From Holothuria scabra (Eukaryota; Echinodermata; Holothuroidea; Aspidochirotida; Holothuriidae), in assembly GCA_037179385.1 (NCBI GenBank), contig CM074187.1, positions 49,696,879 to 49,760,878 on the forward strand: a stretch of 64,000 nt of DNA, read 5' to 3'. Below are positions 25,301 through 37,300 of this stretch, one piece after another; positions within the stretch are counted from its first letter, which is position 1; each line of letters opens with the position of its first letter. A model generated the notes under the pieces. The model had not been told where the DNA came from. It did not search any database and saw nothing but the letters and a program-made list of their open reading frames with translations. Both the position numbers and the translations under genes were made by a program.

Positions 25301-28300
25301 ATTAAATGTAGTGCCAAAGGGAGGTTGGAAATGTAAATGGTAAGTAACTTTGATTTTAAATAGATTACAAGATTACCAGGTTTCATTTGGGGTGGGGATC
25401 GTTGCTACTGTTGGTGGGGGTGGGGTTCATAGCTGAAACCAGAAGAGACCATCCATAAACAATTAGACTAGTGTCTGGCATGATGTAATCTGTATAACTG
25501 ATTGCATGTATAGGGTTTCCTTACGATCAAGAGGTTTGTAAGGTGGCACTCGTCCATGGGGTAAAATGATTTCAGCTTTGGTACCAAAAGGAAAGGAGAA
25601 CTATCACTTTTCTAACAGCTAATATACTGAGGTGGAAATAACAACACTTCTGTTTCCAGCAGTAGCCAAAATTTGTGAATACAAATGTCAGTGGAAACCC
25701 TGTACATTTACTCCTAATGCTGAGTCATAACCAAGTCCCATCTTTTTTTGGCAAGTCGGATGCATTGCTGCTACAGGTAGTTTGGTGACTCAACTCATGT
25801 CATTGACTCAGTACATTGCACTAAGTCATAAAGGGGAAATTCCTAGCCAGGTAGTTTGTAAGGAATTCATGTCCTGTGTGGTGTGATGTGTTACACACAC
25901 CTGTGGGTCAGAGAGTGACAATGTCAGTCTGTTATCCTTCTGAGTGTCAATAATGTCCACAGTCTTGTAACATATATTCTAATTGTCACATTTACCTTTG
26001 TGCTCTTACTCGCCTACATTCTTCTCCCCAAAGTATTAGAACAGCTCTTGTATACCTCCGATTTAAAGCATCCCACTGAACATTATGGCATATAGTTTAA
26101 TGTTTACGGGTTGTCTTTCGGTTTTGTCAGGTGTATACAATATGTAAGTTGTATACAGTGTGGTGCCACAACTCCTGGAATCAACTCAGAATGGACCAGC
26201 AATTATACAATGTGTGGACCCTGTGGAAGCTACTCGTCTTGCCCCGTCTGTCGCACCAGTTATCATGATGACGATCTCATATGCCAGTGTACCCATTGTG
26301 AAAGGTCAGTATGTGGGAATTAAGGCAATTTCATTTGAGTTGTGGCGAGTGAAATAAATCCCTTTCAGCTTTGTCCACATAACTTCATTGAAAGGGCACT
26401 CTGTGTAGCTTAAAAATTTTGCCCTATTTATTGAGTTTGTCCATCCCAATGTAAACTTGGTTGATGAATTAAAATGTGTTTTCACTGCTTCACGATCAAA
26501 GGGATGAATTATTTTTTTACTAATATCTGTATAACCCCAGCACTTTGAACAACTTTCCCAGAAATTTTTACCTTGTGAAAGTTTTCATATGATTTGGTTG
26601 TATTTGAAAACTATGAATAGCATATAGTTTCGGTGGCATCGATGACCTTTAAAGTTCAATGTAATCATTCTTTTCCTAAAGAAGTGGTGATCTTTAAGAT
26701 AGAAGTCTTGGAAATATGTTGTTTTCTACAAATGACAACAGTCATGTAAAGGTCATATTAAAATTATTAAAGTGAGATCGTGAAGGCATGGCCACCATTT
26801 CTCAATGGCATGTATGTTATTCTCACATATTGGAAGAACTATTGACAGTAAAAATTTTTGTGCCCTTTAGATATAAGAGCTTTAAATTGATTTTAAATGT
26901 CATTCATTGACTGTGTTTCATTTTCATTTGTAATATGTTTTGCCTGGATCTGTGAAAGATAGAAATGCCAGGAATGTTGTGACAGACCATCTATGACCAC
27001 AAGCCAGATATTGTCCAATATTTATTTGTATTCAAAATTTGAGGTGACTTGAGTCGTTCACTCTCTTTGGTTAGTTAGTTTGTAAGATGAGGCTTTACAG
27101 CTCAGATTCTAACCAATTGGTTTAACTTTCTTTGGTATCCTTACAGCCGGGAGGTCTGGAGTTTGACTCCTGGCTTGGTGATACTGAACACTTTAAAAAT
27201 GGAACCTACTGCCATTGTGCTTGGTGCTCAGCATAAGCAATGGAGTAGAGAAAACAAGCCAGTGAATCACAACAGGAAAGAAGATTGTGGCCAACCTGAC
27301 TTAAAAAACCAGTTGATTAGAATCTTGGCCATAGAACCTCATGTAGCTAATTAACTTATTTACTATGTTTGTTATTCACTGTCTCTCATCAGATGGTTAC
27401 ATGCAGCTTGTGATGGTATGTACACAGAAGAAGAAGTAGAAAAGGCTTCGTCCGAAAAATCCTATATGTGTGGACAGTGTAGACCATTCTTCAGGGAACC
27501 GACCCCACCACCACCTCCTCCCCCTCCACCCCCTCCCCCAGAACCAGAGAAACCTCCATCTCCAGTCGTCATAAAAATTCCTCTCAAAGAACCAGGTAAG
27601 GATGGTGGTCATTTAATCATAATTGTGACAAAAGAGATGTGTTTGACCGATTATCACCATTACTTAGATTGAGTATTGGCAGGACTACTGCATTTTCTTT
27701 AATATTGGTAAAATTTACCTGTAATGTCAAAAATTTGTGTCACCCCACCAATGTTTGTTTTATTTTGTTTACACCTGGGTTCAAAAAATGTGTGGGGAGT
27801 CTGCCCTTTCCACAAGTTTTCAGGCAGGATTTCAGGTAGTCGGTTGGAAACATTGCAGGAATGTCTTGCAGACAAATATTTCCTTTGCGGGAATTGGAAA
27901 TTTAGTGAGGCAATCCTGGAATCATGCACCTCAGCATGAACTCCACCTCTCCTTACATCTTGTTCACATTATGTAATCCTATTACATATAAAAATTGTTC
28001 ATGGCAAGTTAAGAATGAGATGGCATGCTTTGGGCTTTCTCTGTGTCCATCCCACCATGCTGCTGACTTGCCAAAAGATTACAGCAGTTAAGTTGGGTTA
28101 CGTGATGTTAATAGGAGGCAAGTGTCAGGACTTGTAGATCCCCAAACCCGGGAGTTTCAGGATCCTAAAACCAGGGAGTTTGGGGATTGTATAACTGATA
28201 GTAGTTGTCTTATGTTTGAATGACTACATTGTCAAAGGACTACTTAACATACCAAAATGACATTTTGTCAGTGTGAATATATCACTTAATTGATATTGGG

Positions 28301-31300
28301 TAGGAAAAACCCCACAGTGCAGATTTGACCCTTTCAAGTGACACCTGCATATTCTGTTCTACTTTTGTAAAATGTCCTCTTTTTCCAACGTTTTAGACTT
28401 GAAGACATATAATGTCATATTTAAAGTTTTAAAATAGAATTTGTAATTTTGTGACATAAAATATTGATGTCATTATTCTACTAGTATCACTGTTCATTTC
28501 CAGTTTACTTGAAGTCCTGAAGTTTGCTAAGTTTAACATTTTTAATGCTAGTTCTGTGTTTATCTTTTCAGAGCCTGTTAAGGCTAAGATTCATGAATTA
28601 GAAGGTGTTGGGTTGACCGAGTCTGGTTTTAAGCAAATCACAAGTCTAGCTCTACCTCCAATGCCCAAGAAGAAGAAACTACATAAAAGTATGAAATCAG
28701 GGAGTTTGGAAATCCTTAAAACGTTAGCAGATCCCAATTCAGATTTATCTAAAAGGTCAGACACAGATGTGCCACCAGAAATAGGTAATGTTATTACAAT
28801 ATTTTACATTTTTATTTTACTTTTTGAAAGAACGCAAGTTAAAGATGAATAATTGATTTGTTCTCTTGATGTAAGATGGAACCATGTCACTCAAAGACCC
28901 ATTGGCCAAATGCAGCACCTGTGCAACTTTCTCCACCTCCCTGGAGAGGTGGAGAGGCGGTTATCTCTAATTAATCTAACTTGTAAAATATGCCCACAGT
29001 GTCTTCCGCTTGTCGTTTGAGGTGACTAAGGGGAAGGACTTGCACTATGTATTTGACTTTAACCTGTTTATCTAGTTGATGTTACATAGCACCTTCATGT
29101 GGGTGTGTTAGTAAACCTCATCTAAAAAAACTCTTAATTTTTCTGTGGAGCAAAGAAGCCCTCAATTAGTCGCCATTATCCTCAACTTCCTTATCACCAA
29201 TTTGCAAGAGCCACCAGCTGCTAACTATCAATTGAGTCTTTTGTTTGAGTTAAGAAATGCACCATTGCACAGTCTTCAGAATAAACATCATTTACTCAAC
29301 TGTTGTCATATGCATAGGTATATCAAGTTCATATTACTTTAAGCATGGTACAGGGATGAGCTTTTGCCGTGAATTCGCGGATTTCCGTGATTTTTTGCCT
29401 GCCTCCATGATTTACCTTTCCCAATTTCCGTGGTTTTCTGACAGCATTATTTTTTAGTGGGTTGTCGCGCTTGCACCATAACTCGCCGGGTTATTACTGG
29501 CGTTACTGCTGCAAGCTCCAACATTGCTTATCCATTAATGAATTCCGCTGCCTGCAGGGAGTTGTAATACTCCCAGTCAAAGTGAATTACGTTTATCATG
29601 CACCATGCGCACGTACGTAAGTTCAGTACGTAAATCTGTGCATGTGTAAGTTGTCACAATCGTCAGCAGTTGACTGTATCAATGTCATGCATGATGCAGT
29701 AGTAACCTGTGCTGTGATCGATCGGAAAACGAGTCGGCCGCTCATAAAGTTGACGTAACAGTTTTTAAAATAAATGGAATTGGTCTTGGATAGAGAAAGA
29801 ACTTCGTCAGATATCGAAAAGTGATAGTCTGAAGTGAACTGGAAATGTGGTGCAATTGTGAGCCATTTCGGCAATTTCATTTGCAAGATGAGCAACTTTG
29901 AAACAGCATAGGCCTAGCCTAGGTCTACTTGGTACATACTATGCTACATGTAACTTTAGTTAACGTTAGGCCTAATGAAATGCAACATCGTAACGTTAGT
30001 TATTACAACTTAATGTTACAGCTATCCCAAGGTTTTCTAATCGGGGATTTATGGACATCTTCACCACTGACACAAGTTTTACAGTGATTGAAGAACTGTT
30101 CAACTTTGCTTCAGTGTAGGCTGGGCCTACTTAGGGCCTAGCCTAACGTTAGGCATAGCTTAGGCTAGGCTAGGCCTAGCCTATTTTGACTGAAAACTTT
30201 TCTTGGAGTGTTTTATTTTACCAATTTACTGATTAAAATAGGCCTCCAAGTGATGCCTTGAATACTCTTATTTTCTCAGAGCTTCTCAGAGCCCTAAGGC
30301 GGGCCCCTGGACCCCACCCGTGAAAGTGTCGCGCTTCGCGCTCTGACTGACGCCTTAGGCGTCAGTCATGTATGCCCAGCAAAGTTCAGTGATTTTTTTT
30401 TTAGACCAGGCTCATCCCTGATGGTACTGTTAATTACAATGCAGTGAATAAATCTTGTGATCCAGCTTTTGGTTTGTTTACCCTTTCATTGCTTGGTTGC
30501 TTAGCAACTGTTAGATTTTTCTTGATTGGAGGTCAGATTTGTACAATGTATAATGCCCATTGGGGAAAACTGAAGCTGGTGAAAGAAAAGTGGTTTGTTA
30601 AGTCTATAACATGTATGTTTAAATGTATCACAGTTCCATGTCTATTATTAAATGTCTTTCATTATTGCTCTTTCAGCAGGCCATGATGAACAAATGCAAT
30701 TTGAAAGACCGCCAGTTATGACAGGTCCACCAGAGGTCATAAAAGAAAAGAAAAAGAGAAACAGATGTGGACCCAAACCAGGTAAGAGCAGATGAGGAAG
30801 AAAAAAATGATTACTGCTTGTTTCGGTGTTGAAGAAAACTTTGGGACTTTGTTAGAGAATACTGCTTGTAGACAATACAAGAGTGGGTAGGTTGGATAAA
30901 CGGGTCCAGGTTAATCCTTTTTATTGGGGATGACACTTAAAAATGGCATTTTTATCTGGCTTGTATTATGTCATAGGCGTTGATTTTTAGCTTTTACAGA
31001 TGTGCTGTAAATCACTCCCTTGGGAATTGGAGGATTGTGTTAGATGTGCTGTTCTATTGAATTTTAATAGAATTATATTTATAGATTTAGATGATTTGAC
31101 CTAATCTTGTTTTCCTGTTTTGCAGGTATTGGTGGGTTTATTGTCCGTCAAAGAAAACCTTCTACCAAACCAAGAAGTGTTTCAACAGATAGCGATGAAT
31201 TCAGGATAACTGATGGAACTTTTTTGGGAGAAGGGATAGGTCAGTTTTGTCAGGATTCACTTTCTCTTAGGCACCATGTCAAAACTGTGGGCTGCAGCTA

Positions 31301-34300
31301 CCCGAGCCATGTTTGCTGCTATATACATTACAGTAGCAGGATTAAGCTGGTTTGTTATTGTGCAGTGTGTCTAGAAACAAAGCATGGCTGTAGCTGCTGC
31401 AGCTTGGCTGAGGGAGGTGCAGCTTGGCTATTTTGACATGATGGCTCAGGAAATTTGTGAAGGACAAAAGCTCAATCACTCTGTGTTACTAATGAATTTG
31501 TGTGAAAAATGCTCTTTAAGAAGAAGTCAAGTCTTGACTCCTGTAGTGGGTATTAGCTCTGTTCGCTCTTTTTTGAACATAAGGGGAGAGCCATTTATCT
31601 AATAAGCAGTAATTGCCAAGTCACTTACGTTCTTCCTGTCCCCAACTCCCCACACTGCCCAGTAGATGACTCTCCCTTAACAAATGTTGGGTACCAATAT
31701 AGACTCCACTTTAAATGCCAATGAACATTTTTAATTTTCATGTCCACATTCTTGTAAGCCAGTGTGCAGCAACTGGAAAAAAAAGGCCATGGCAGTCTTG
31801 ACTGGGCCACGAAACTCCTAACCTAACCTGAAAGGTTTCATTTTTGTGGGAATATGACCACATTTGACATGTAACAGAAACACATACGACCGTTTGTGAA
31901 CAATTGTCTCAATTTTAGAACAAAAATACAGTCACCACGTGAACTAAGTTAAGCAAGGTATTATATGTCATGAATGGGGTTTGAGAATATGTGACAATAT
32001 CTCTGTCATTGAATTGTAAAATTGAGAGTACTTCTTTGGTAAACCTTAAATGTACACTATTTATGTTCTCAAATGTCATGAAATATACTTTGAAGAGAAA
32101 TAATGGGGTATTTCTTAGATTAGTTACTGTGTCAAAATGGGCTCTGGTTCAGATACTTAACACGGTGTAATGCATGTGATGGATTTATCCATCTTTTTTT
32201 ATACTGCCTGAAAAATTTCTTCCATTGTAAAAATGAATTTTACAAATTTTAATTCTGCAATTAACCAGTTAAGCCCCATCCCTCCCATCATGCATCTGTC
32301 ATGGATAAGGTGCTGTCTATGAAATGGCTGTCTGTAATGTCTGTTCATTTTTTTTCTTTAACAGAAGGTGGTGATGCCTCCAAACACTCAGGGAAACATG
32401 ACAAACAGAAGAGAAAGAGGCGACCCAAAACTGTCAGTGAGTTGGAGCAGAAGTTTCCATCATATCTGCAGGTTGGTAATGGTATTAAAATTTTGCATCA
32501 GCTTTTTAGTCAGAAGTCTCAATATGAAATGCTGTTCTGTGTGATTTTATGGGACTAAATTTAAAGGCTTTCATGAGTTGGAGGGACTTTCTAGGCTTTG
32601 GTTACTTTACTTCAATGTGGCAAGTCACCAATAGTCTCACAGAATTTGCTGGAGTCCCAACACCTGGATAGTTTGTATGCTATCAGTTAAAATACATGAA
32701 CATTACAGGTTTTTAAAGGTGTTAGCTGTTCTAAAATTCCCTTTCCAGGACCACTTTTCACCTGATTTCTTTTATAATGCCCAGACAAAGATGTCTTAGC
32801 CATGAATGTGGGTTGCAGAATATGCCTACATTATTTCATGCCATTTGAAGGTACACTTTGTTATCTAGCTTATATAGATGACACCATGTCAAGTATTTGT
32901 AGTGGTGTGTTATTAAACCCCATCTAACTCAGTTATCCTAGCCACAAAAAAAGAACCTTCTACTACAGGCCTACTGGTGTGTTGATATGCCTTAGTGGTC
33001 TCTGTTAGAAATGTCAGTTTAAGGTATGTCTCAATTTTTTGCTGCTGATTTCAGAAACAGGAAACTGTGTAGTAACTGCTTGTAGACAAGTATTTGGGGG
33101 GGGGGGGACTTTTGAATTGACTGCAGGAGTAGTGCAGCTGCATATCTCAGCACTAACACTGAATAGAGAAAAGCCAGTGATGTAATCAGACTGGTGCTGC
33201 TAATTAATCTTTGGTAACATCATATGCCTTTCAAGTTACTCTTCCCAAATTCAAAGAAGATAATTCTCCAATCAATTTGATCTTCTTTTGCAGGAGGCTT
33301 TCTTTGGCAAATCATTGCTTGATCAAAGCAAGGAGAACCAAAGTAGGACAGGAGAGGAAAATAGTACATCTTTGCAACCATCTCGGCATTCATCAGACAA
33401 GAAAGACAGGCATGGTTCTGACAGCAAGACAACCACAGCTGACCCTAAACATCAGGTGAGAGATGCTTAAATCCATGTCAAATGATAGAGGTATAAGACA
33501 ATAAAGGCACCAACAGAACAAAAGAATTTAAGTATAATAATAGAGGGAGGTGCTTGACTATAAAGAACAAAAATGTTTGACATTTTTAGTCCATCAAGAA
33601 AGAATGCTACCACTAGTTCATTCTGTGTGGATGCAAGAGGAAGATAAACTTACTAGCAACAAGCTTTCATCATTCATTTATGGGAGTTTAAGGATTATTT
33701 ACATGAGTTTGAGCATTATTTATTTGAGCTTAAGCATCATTTGTCTGAGTTCAAGCATTACTTATCTGAGTTTAAGTATCATTTACTCTTTATTTTGATA
33801 GATCACATCAGGTCAAGATGGTGACCTCCCAGGGGGAGATGACCCTCTCAACTTTCTACCTCACGAAGAGATCATGGATATATTAATGAAAGACAACTTC
33901 GCTAAGACTGATGCTGCACGTAAGTGAACAAATGTTAATGCAGGATTTATGTCATAGTATAGCATTCAGAAAAAACATGGACCCTTTAATTTCTGGGTGG
34001 GGGTGGGGGGGGAGGCAGTCTGTTATGGAACATCAGAATCTTAAAGTACACAGATGTTGGTTTAGTGCCTGGTATATGTGGATACTTGACACAGGGTTAC
34101 GAGCTGAAAAGTTTCTACATTCTTGTTATGGAGCGTCCATGGGTATGAAACTTATCTGGTAAGCCACAAATGAATATTGTTGCCAAGCGATGGACTAAAA
34201 CACATAAACAGCTTTTTGTTTCTGTTGTGCCGAATATTGAATAATAGCATTTCATACAGGGGAAGGCATGTCTGAAATCATAGTACACACTTCAGAACTG

Positions 34301-37300
34301 TCTGGGGTGTCTTTTTCGGGCTGATCTCATAGACCCTCATCTAGCAGGTAAAACTTTTTTTCCAAACAGATCTGGACATACCATCTGTAGAAGAAGGTCA
34401 CCCAAGTCAACCTCCAGCCCAAGAAAACTCTGATGGTGCAACTCAGAACCACAATCCTGATCAGATAGAAGAACTAGAGTCCATTTTGACATCAAATTTG
34501 GAGCAGATGGTTCCAGAAGATGGTAATATTTGTTTTCATGTTTAAATGGGATGGAAGAATGGGGAAGGGATACCAGAGGGAGGCATTTCTGTGTATGAAA
34601 TTTATATGATATTTAATTAACCAGAAATTGAAATAATTTGGTACAAATTTATTGGTCTTTTATGTTTGTACACTTGTGGGACTACTGTTCTTTACAGTAG
34701 TACTTGAATTTTGAAAGGAATTAGAGATCCAACTTCAATGCATTTTGAAACATAACTAGGGTAAGGCTTACGAAAATATGTACATGCTACATACTCTTTA
34801 ACATTGAGGATTGGTGAAATAAGCTATGGACATGAAATTGTGCCAAGCATAACATTTTGTCTAGAATTTCTGTGTGGTGGTAAACCAACTACATGGTCAA
34901 GTAATTGGAGCATCTGACCAGCAGCAGGGTGGTCTGGATTTCCACTTCTGGTCATAGTGAACATTTAAAAACAGAACCTACTGCAATTGTTCTTGGTGTT
35001 CAGTATGAGCAGTGGAGTAGGGAAAACAAGCCAGTGAGCCACAACTAAAAAAGAAAAAAAAAAAAGCAGTGCCCAGCCTGACTTAACACAGTTGGTCAGA
35101 AACTGAGCTGTAAAACTTTCTTCAACAATTCCACATGGTGTTTAACATCCCTGCAGTGCAGTGAAATAATATAAAGAAATGTTTTCAGCAAAAATTGAAT
35201 TTCTAAGCATGAGAGAACAGCTTAATATTCACAATGCTGTGAAAATTTCATTCAAATTGGACATGTATTCCTTGATATCACATAGAGCGTTTACCACATG
35301 TCTTGCCCAAAGGGAACTTGAGGCAAACAGTGTTACTTCACTCTCTCATAATGATAAGGAATGCATTTTTTTTTTAGTTCAAATTTTTTATCTTTATGTT
35401 AATAGGAATAGGGCCTCTCCATGTTGATTGTAAATTCCCAGGCCTCTAATGCAGTTATATACCTATAGCTTTAAGGGATTAATGAGGAGAAAATTGCTTG
35501 AAAGTTTAAATAAAAACAAGTGAGTATTTATTGATGTGACGCTACAACATTGTATGTGCTTGCTTTGAGTTTACTTTGTGCTGAAAATGTGGCAACTTTA
35601 GCTTTTCACATCTTGAGAACCACACATCACATTTCAATGGGAATTTCACCAGATCGCTCAGAACAAGTACTACCTCTAATATATGAAAACTGGATTTGAA
35701 ATTAGATCCTTCTTGTTAGTGTTTACTTTTGATGTTGAAATCATTTACACATAAAACTAGAATTGCAGTGGTGAAGGGAAATTCTGGGACATATGTGATT
35801 CACATCAAAGCCAAGTCCTGGAGAGGCTTTCTTTGTTGAAAAGCAAAAGAAGGAATACTGTGTTGGAGTTCAAGCTGAAACTATAATCTGTTGTCTTTCT
35901 TACTTCCATCAGATTTAGTTCACATGGATGGCAAGGAAGTGGAGGATTTACTGTCTGGAGTACTCAGTCCAAATGAACAAAACCAACAGAATCAAGCGAG
36001 TGCAAGCAATAGTCTACCTGCAAACAGTATAGGTATGTTCATTCTTTGTACATATGAGTGTAGATAAGGTTAATATTATATGCATTGCCTAGGTCAACAC
36101 ACACCTTAAGTCAGACAAGAGGCTGAAAGAGTGCAAAATTGCTTTCAAAGGGGGGGACAAAATTTTTCATAGGGGCTAAATATACTAAAATACATTTGTG
36201 CACAATTAAATGTGGTATCCTGATGCCAAAACAGTTAGGGCTGTGAACATTTAGCAAAATAAGTAAACGTTTAACCTCAAAAATTTGCGATCGTTTAGCG
36301 ATTAATCGCGATTACCTTACCACAAAAAAAAATAATTTCATTATGCACTGATTGATATTGAATGTAATGGAGAATTAATAATAGTTTTAATCTTGCATGG
36401 TAAAATCAAACTATTCTGAAACTTGAAGCCTACAAGGTTCAGATATACCCAGAATGTTACATTTAACAAAAACCAGGGATCATCAGAGTATACAAATGGA
36501 TAAAAAAATTTTTCTATCCATTTGTATACTCTAACAAAATGTCAAAGACAAGTTTTGCGATTAATCACTTGTAACTTTGTACTAAACGTTTATTCCACAT
36601 GGGATGGTTTAGCGGTTAATCGCTACACGTTCACAGCCCTAAAAGCTGTCCAGGAGAGCATCTACTCCCCTACGCTATGGACTTGTTTCAACACCTGGTG
36701 ATTATTTTGTTGACAAAGATGTTTTGTGAGAGTGAAAGAAAAAATTGTAATTTTGTAACATCTTTCATCATTTGTGAAGTAGAATTTAGTATGACTAAAT
36801 GACAATGTCTGACAATACAAGTTTAATCTTTGTTCCTTCTGCAGGATCTGGTTCTGGACATCATGCAGTGCGAGTTCCACATCACCCGAAGTCCCTGCCA
36901 TCACTTCCAAATATCATTCCAGTCAATAAATCTTCAACACAGAATTCTGATATGACTAGGTAAGTTTAAAGTGTTTTGTTTCATTTAAGGTGAAATAAGG
37001 ATGGATTGTGCATTAGCACAGTGTTACATATTTTCAAGTTGGAGGGTTAAAATAAGCAGTGCAGGAGGTGTAAACCAATAGTTTAGGATTATTTCCAAGT
37101 GTCAGTAAACTTCACTCCTGCCATTGTCCAAAGTATTGGCCTATCACTTGAAAACTAATCTCATGGAATCAATTAGTCAACTATTGTTTACGTTTATTAT
37201 TAGTGTTCTTGTGGTGCTTCCAGATAAAAAGATTTGGTAAGATGAGATTTAACAACACACCACCACCAATGTGTTATATGGTGTCAGTCAACTGGATAAA

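Larger units (their letters stand above)
24129..26130. other. Introns 15, 16 and 17
   Basis: 24129-24671, 24777-25157 and 25340-26130. G-rich and C-rich runs at 24985-25000 and 25085-25100. No mobile element ends recognised. Confidence 0.45.
30782..33293. other. Introns 21, 22 and 23
   Basis: 30782-31125, 31240-32364 and 32472-33293. AT-rich, with a G run at 33098-33109. No gene, RNA or element ends recognised. Confidence 0.45.

Noticed and set aside
28931..28954. CTCCACCTC / GAGGTGGAG hairpin
   Set aside because: 9-bp arms with a 6-nt loop in an intron, with no flanking features; short enough to be chance.
34895..34970. tRNA gene
   Set aside because: The tRNA-like head is too degenerate to pair as a cloverleaf and is fused to the SINE body shared with other copies.
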